A stretch of 64,000 nt of DNA from RBG-13-68-16 sp050018455 (GTDB taxonomy: Bacteria; Acidobacteriota; Thermoanaerobaculia; Thermoanaerobaculales; Thermoanaerobaculaceae), in the NCBI GenBank assembly GCA_050018455.1, contig JBEKAA010000017.1, forward strand, positions 1 to 64,000. The letters are read 5' to 3'. The position numbers were made by a program, and so were the translations under genes. This document shows positions 61,911 to 64,000 of this stretch, piece by piece. The notes under the pieces were generated by a model, which saw only the letters and a list, made by a program, of their open reading frames with translations, did no database searches and had not been told where the DNA came from. The first letter of the stretch is position 1. Each line of letters opens with the position of its first letter.

Positions 61911-63076
61911 CCCGAGATCTCCTTCAGCGCCGCGACCAACTTGTCCACGTGCGCGTCCTCCAGCACCAGCGGCGGGAGCAGCCGAACGATGTGCGGATCC
62001 GCGGCGCCGCCCGCCACGATCTTCCTGTCACGCAAACGGGCCAGGACCTCCTTGGCCGGGGGACGCGTGCGCAGGCCGAGCAAGTAGCCCATACCCTGCA
62101 CGGCGGTGACCGGCCCGGTACCGCATTCGAGCTGCAGGCGCTCGGAAAGGCGCCGCACCCGCGCGAGCAGCCCTTCCTCCTCGATGGTCCGGATGACCGC
62201 CTCGACGAGTGCCATCGCCAGCGGACCGCCACCGAACGTCGTGCCGAGGTCCCCCTTCCCGATGCGCGAGGCGAGAGCCTCCCCCACCATCACCGCCCCC
62301 ACCGGAAAACCGCCTCCCAGCCCCTTGGCCGTGGTCAGCACGTCGGGAACCACCCCGAACGCCTGCGCCGCGAAAGGCCACCCCGTGCGGCCCATCCCGC
62401 ACTGCACCTCGTCGAAGATCAGGACTGCGCCGGCGCCCGTGGCGGTCTCGCGCGCCCGGGTGAGGAACTCCGGGGAAAGCGCCCGAGCGCCCGCCACGCC
62501 CTGGACGGGCTCGAGGATCACCGCCGCGACGTCGGCCGTCACCGCCGGTCCGAGCGCGGCGACGTCGTCGAACGGCACCCAGGTCACGGGAAACGGCTCG
62601 GCCGGAAACGCGTACCACCTCTCGTGACCGGCGGTGACGGCTCCGGCCGCCGCCGTCCGCCCGTGAAACGCGCCCTCGATCGCGACGACCCGAGAGCGGC
62701 CGGTCGTGCGGAAGGCGACGCGCAGCGCGTTCTCGTTGGCCTCGGCCCCGGAGTTGACGAAGAACACGCGCGTGAGCCCCGGCGGTCCGAAGCGCGCCAG
62801 CGCCTCGGCGGCGCGGTCGCGAACGTCGAGCGGGACGAGGTTCGACTGGAAGAACAGCGTGCGCGCCTGCTTCTCGAGCGCCTCGAGGAGCGCCGGGTGG
62901 CCGTACCCGAGGGCCGCCACCGCGTGCCCGCCGTAGAAGTCCAGGTACCGCTCGCCCGCGGCCGTGTAGAGGAACACGCCCTCGCCGCGCACCGGACGGA
63001 AATCGATTTGGTCGAACACGTCGAGGAGCGCCGGGGAGCCGACCCCTGGCGGCGAGGCGTTGGCCGGTCCGCGCAT
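61907..63076 (-). CDS. argD: Acylornithine aminotransferase
   Basis: 389 aa from the ATG at 63076 (MRGPANASPPGV); the long upstream frame runs through argC in another phase. A class III PLP aminotransferase that makes acyl-ornithine from the semialdehyde and glutamate. VFFVNSGAEANENALR, IEGAFHGRT, IFDEVQCGMGRTG and the PLP Lys in LTTAKGLGGGFP are present. It follows the argC stop by 2 nt and overlaps argF' by 4 nt. Confidence 0.95.
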   Translation of the reverse strand: MRGPANASPPGVGSPALLDVFDQIDFRPVRGEGVFLYTAAGERYLDFYGGHAVAALGYGHPALLEALEKQARTLFFQSNLVPLDVRDRAAEALARFGPPGLTRVFFVNSGAEANENALRVAFRTTGRSRVVAIEGAFHGRTAAAGAVTAGHERWYAFPAEPFPVTWVPFDDVAALGPAVTADVAAVILEPVQGVAGARALSPEFLTRARETATGAGAVLIFDEVQCGMGRTGWPFAAQAFGVVPDVLTTAKGLGGGFPVGAVMVGEALASRIGKGDLGTTFGGGPLAMALVEAVIRTIEEEGLLARVRRLSERLQLECGTGPVTAVQGMGYLLGLRTRPPAKEVLARLRDRKIVAGGAADPHIVRLLPPLVLEDAHVDKLVAALKEISG

Positions 63077-63078
63077 GC

Positions 63079-64000
63079 TCAGTGCCACCCCAGGCCGGGC
63101 AGCCGCAAACCCGCGTCCTCGTCCAGGCCGAGGAGCCGGTTCATCCACTGCACGCCGCCGCCGGCCGCGCCCTTCACGAGGTTGTCGATCACCGAGGTCA
63201 CCACCGCCGTGCGGCCGCGCGTCGCGACGCCGATCCGGCAGCGGTTGGTGCCGACGACCTCGTTCAGCTTCGGGGGTTCCACGGATGCGGCCACGAACGG
63301 ACTGCCCCGGTAGAAACCGTTGACGGCCTCCGCCAGCGCCGACGGCGTCGCGGCCTCCTTGAGCGACAGCCTGAGCGTCGCGTGGATCCCCCTCACGAAC
63401 GGGCCCGAGTGCGCCACGAACTCCACCTCCGGTTCCTCGCCGCCGCAGGCGGGCGCGAGCAGCCGGCGCATCTCCGGCTCGTGACGGTGGGTGAGCGGCG
63501 CGTACGCGTACACGTTGCCGCTGCGCTCCGGATGGTGGGTCCCCGCCACGGGCGAACGCCCGCTGCCGGAGCTGCCCGTCACCGCCGAAGCGAAGACGAC
63601 GCCTTCCCCCAGGCCCAGTGCAAAGAACGGATACGCCGCCAGCGTCACGGCCGTGGTGAAGCACCCGGGCTGCGCCGCGTGGGCGGAAGGCCTGCCGGGG
63701 TGGTGCTCCGGCACCGCGCACACGAACGAGCCGCACCGGTGCGGAGCGCCGTGAGCGTGCCCGTACACCGCCTCGAACTCCGCCGGCTCTGCGTAGCGAA
63801 AGTCGGCCGAGAGGTCCACCGCGCGCGCCGGCGCCCCCGCCGTCGCCGCCTCGGACAGCACGCCGTCCAGCATCGCCGCCGTCGAGCCGTGCGGCGTGGC
63901 TGCGAAGATCGCCACCGGCTCGCCGCGACGGAAATGGCCGCTCACCTCGGCGACCTCCTGGAAGCGCAGCTCCTCGGAAAACGACCCGGCGAGGTGCGGG
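63079..64000 (-). CDS. argC: N-acylglutamyl-phosphate reductase, 5' end beyond window
   Basis: At least 306 aa, truncated by the window edge; the frame is open to base 64000 (PHLAGSFSEELRFQEVAEVS). It reduces acylglutamyl phosphate to the semialdehyde with NADPH. IFAATPHGSTAAM, the active Cys in AQPGCFTTAVTLAAYP, SGSGRSPVAGTHHPERSGNV and HRHEPEMRR are clear. A GTG at 63945 exists in frame, but the continuous homology upstream of it shows it is not the start. First visible gene of the arg operon. Confidence 0.95.
   Translation of the reverse strand, partial: PHLAGSFSEELRFQEVAEVSGHFRRGEPVAIFAATPHGSTAAMLDGVLSEAATAGAPARAVDLSADFRYAEPAEFEAVYGHAHGAPHRCGSFVCAVPEHHPGRPSAHAAQPGCFTTAVTLAAYPFFALGLGEGVVFASAVTGSSGSGRSPVAGTHHPERSGNVYAYAPLTHRHEPEMRRLLAPACGGEEPEVEFVAHSGPFVRGIHATLRLSLKEAATPSALAEAVNGFYRGSPFVAASVEPPKLNEVVGTNRCRIGVATRGRTAVVTSVIDNLVKGAAGGGVQWMNRLLGLDEDAGLRLPGLGWH

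Overview
The window is GC-rich bacterial chromosome (roughly two thirds G+C by eye). Its gene content fits an Acidobacteriota member, perhaps near the Thermoanaerobaculia. The reasons are a TolB-propeller Ser/Thr kinase starting MQPGSRLGPYEI, paired DUF4388 proteins, a tricorn-type protease, a prolyl oligopeptidase, FG-GAP and IPTL-CTERM remnants, and a SWIB protein with a histone-H1-like arm. The taxonomic call is an inference from family content only.

Layout. 0-1 kb: a gene-free, highly structured segment, then the RNase P RNA gene on the minus strand. 1-18.9 kb: mostly minus-strand housekeeping genes (NYN/PIN nuclease, two DUF4388 proteins, uvrC, a pyruvate phosphate dikinase with a long basic tail, glyQ/glyS, an AtuA-family protein, recO, an RNase D-like gene), with one plus-strand GT-C-like membrane protein. 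19-21.5 kb: an RNA methyltransferase overlapping a release-factor-like gene, a tandem 57-nt repeat and tRNA-Leu(UAA). 21.5-38.5 kb: an accessory zone with a large Ser/Thr kinase, a cassette (serine beta-lactamase-like hydrolase, amidohydrolase, isoaspartyl peptidase) between 24-bp inverted repeats, a PEBP protein, an aldo/keto reductase, a SWIB protein, a lipoprotein of foreign appearance and a tricorn protease. Between them lie many decayed genes: kinase N-termini, RAYT-like transposase starts, a peptidase N-terminus, a zinc ribbon and an IPTL-CTERM tail. 38.5-46.4 kb: small stress or sensing genes, then a signalling block of six-TM hybrid kinase, PilZ-methyltransferase and receiver-kinase that recalls the Phc autoinducer system, then a ferredoxin-tailed aldo/keto reductase. 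46.7-52.6 kb: an SDR, sodC, prolyl oligopeptidase, a broken FG-GAP protein and two small unknown genes. 52.7-64 kb: a minus-strand arginine/carbamoyl-phosphate cluster in the order argC-argD-argF'-argB-argE-argH-carA-carB, five of the genes chained by 4-nt overlaps.

How the genes work together. carAB supplies carbamoyl phosphate to the ArgF'-type transcarbamylase. That enzyme is of the acyl-ornithine kind, and its specificity residue (Val90) suggests succinylated intermediates, which a DapE/ArgE-like M20 hydrolase could deacylate before ArgH. glyQ and glyS make the two-subunit glycyl-tRNA synthetase.

The most unusual sequence feature is a family of 7-nt tandem arrays. They occur as inverted pairs in three intergenic regions (4.3, 16.0 and 56.2 kb), as a 20-unit array at the carB 3' end, and as in-frame 28-nt insertions inside ppdK and carA. 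A 107-nt dispersed repeat occurs twice (about 1.1 and 51.0 kb), once fused to the end of a gene and once at the break of a pseudogene. No CRISPR array, prophage or intact transposase was seen.
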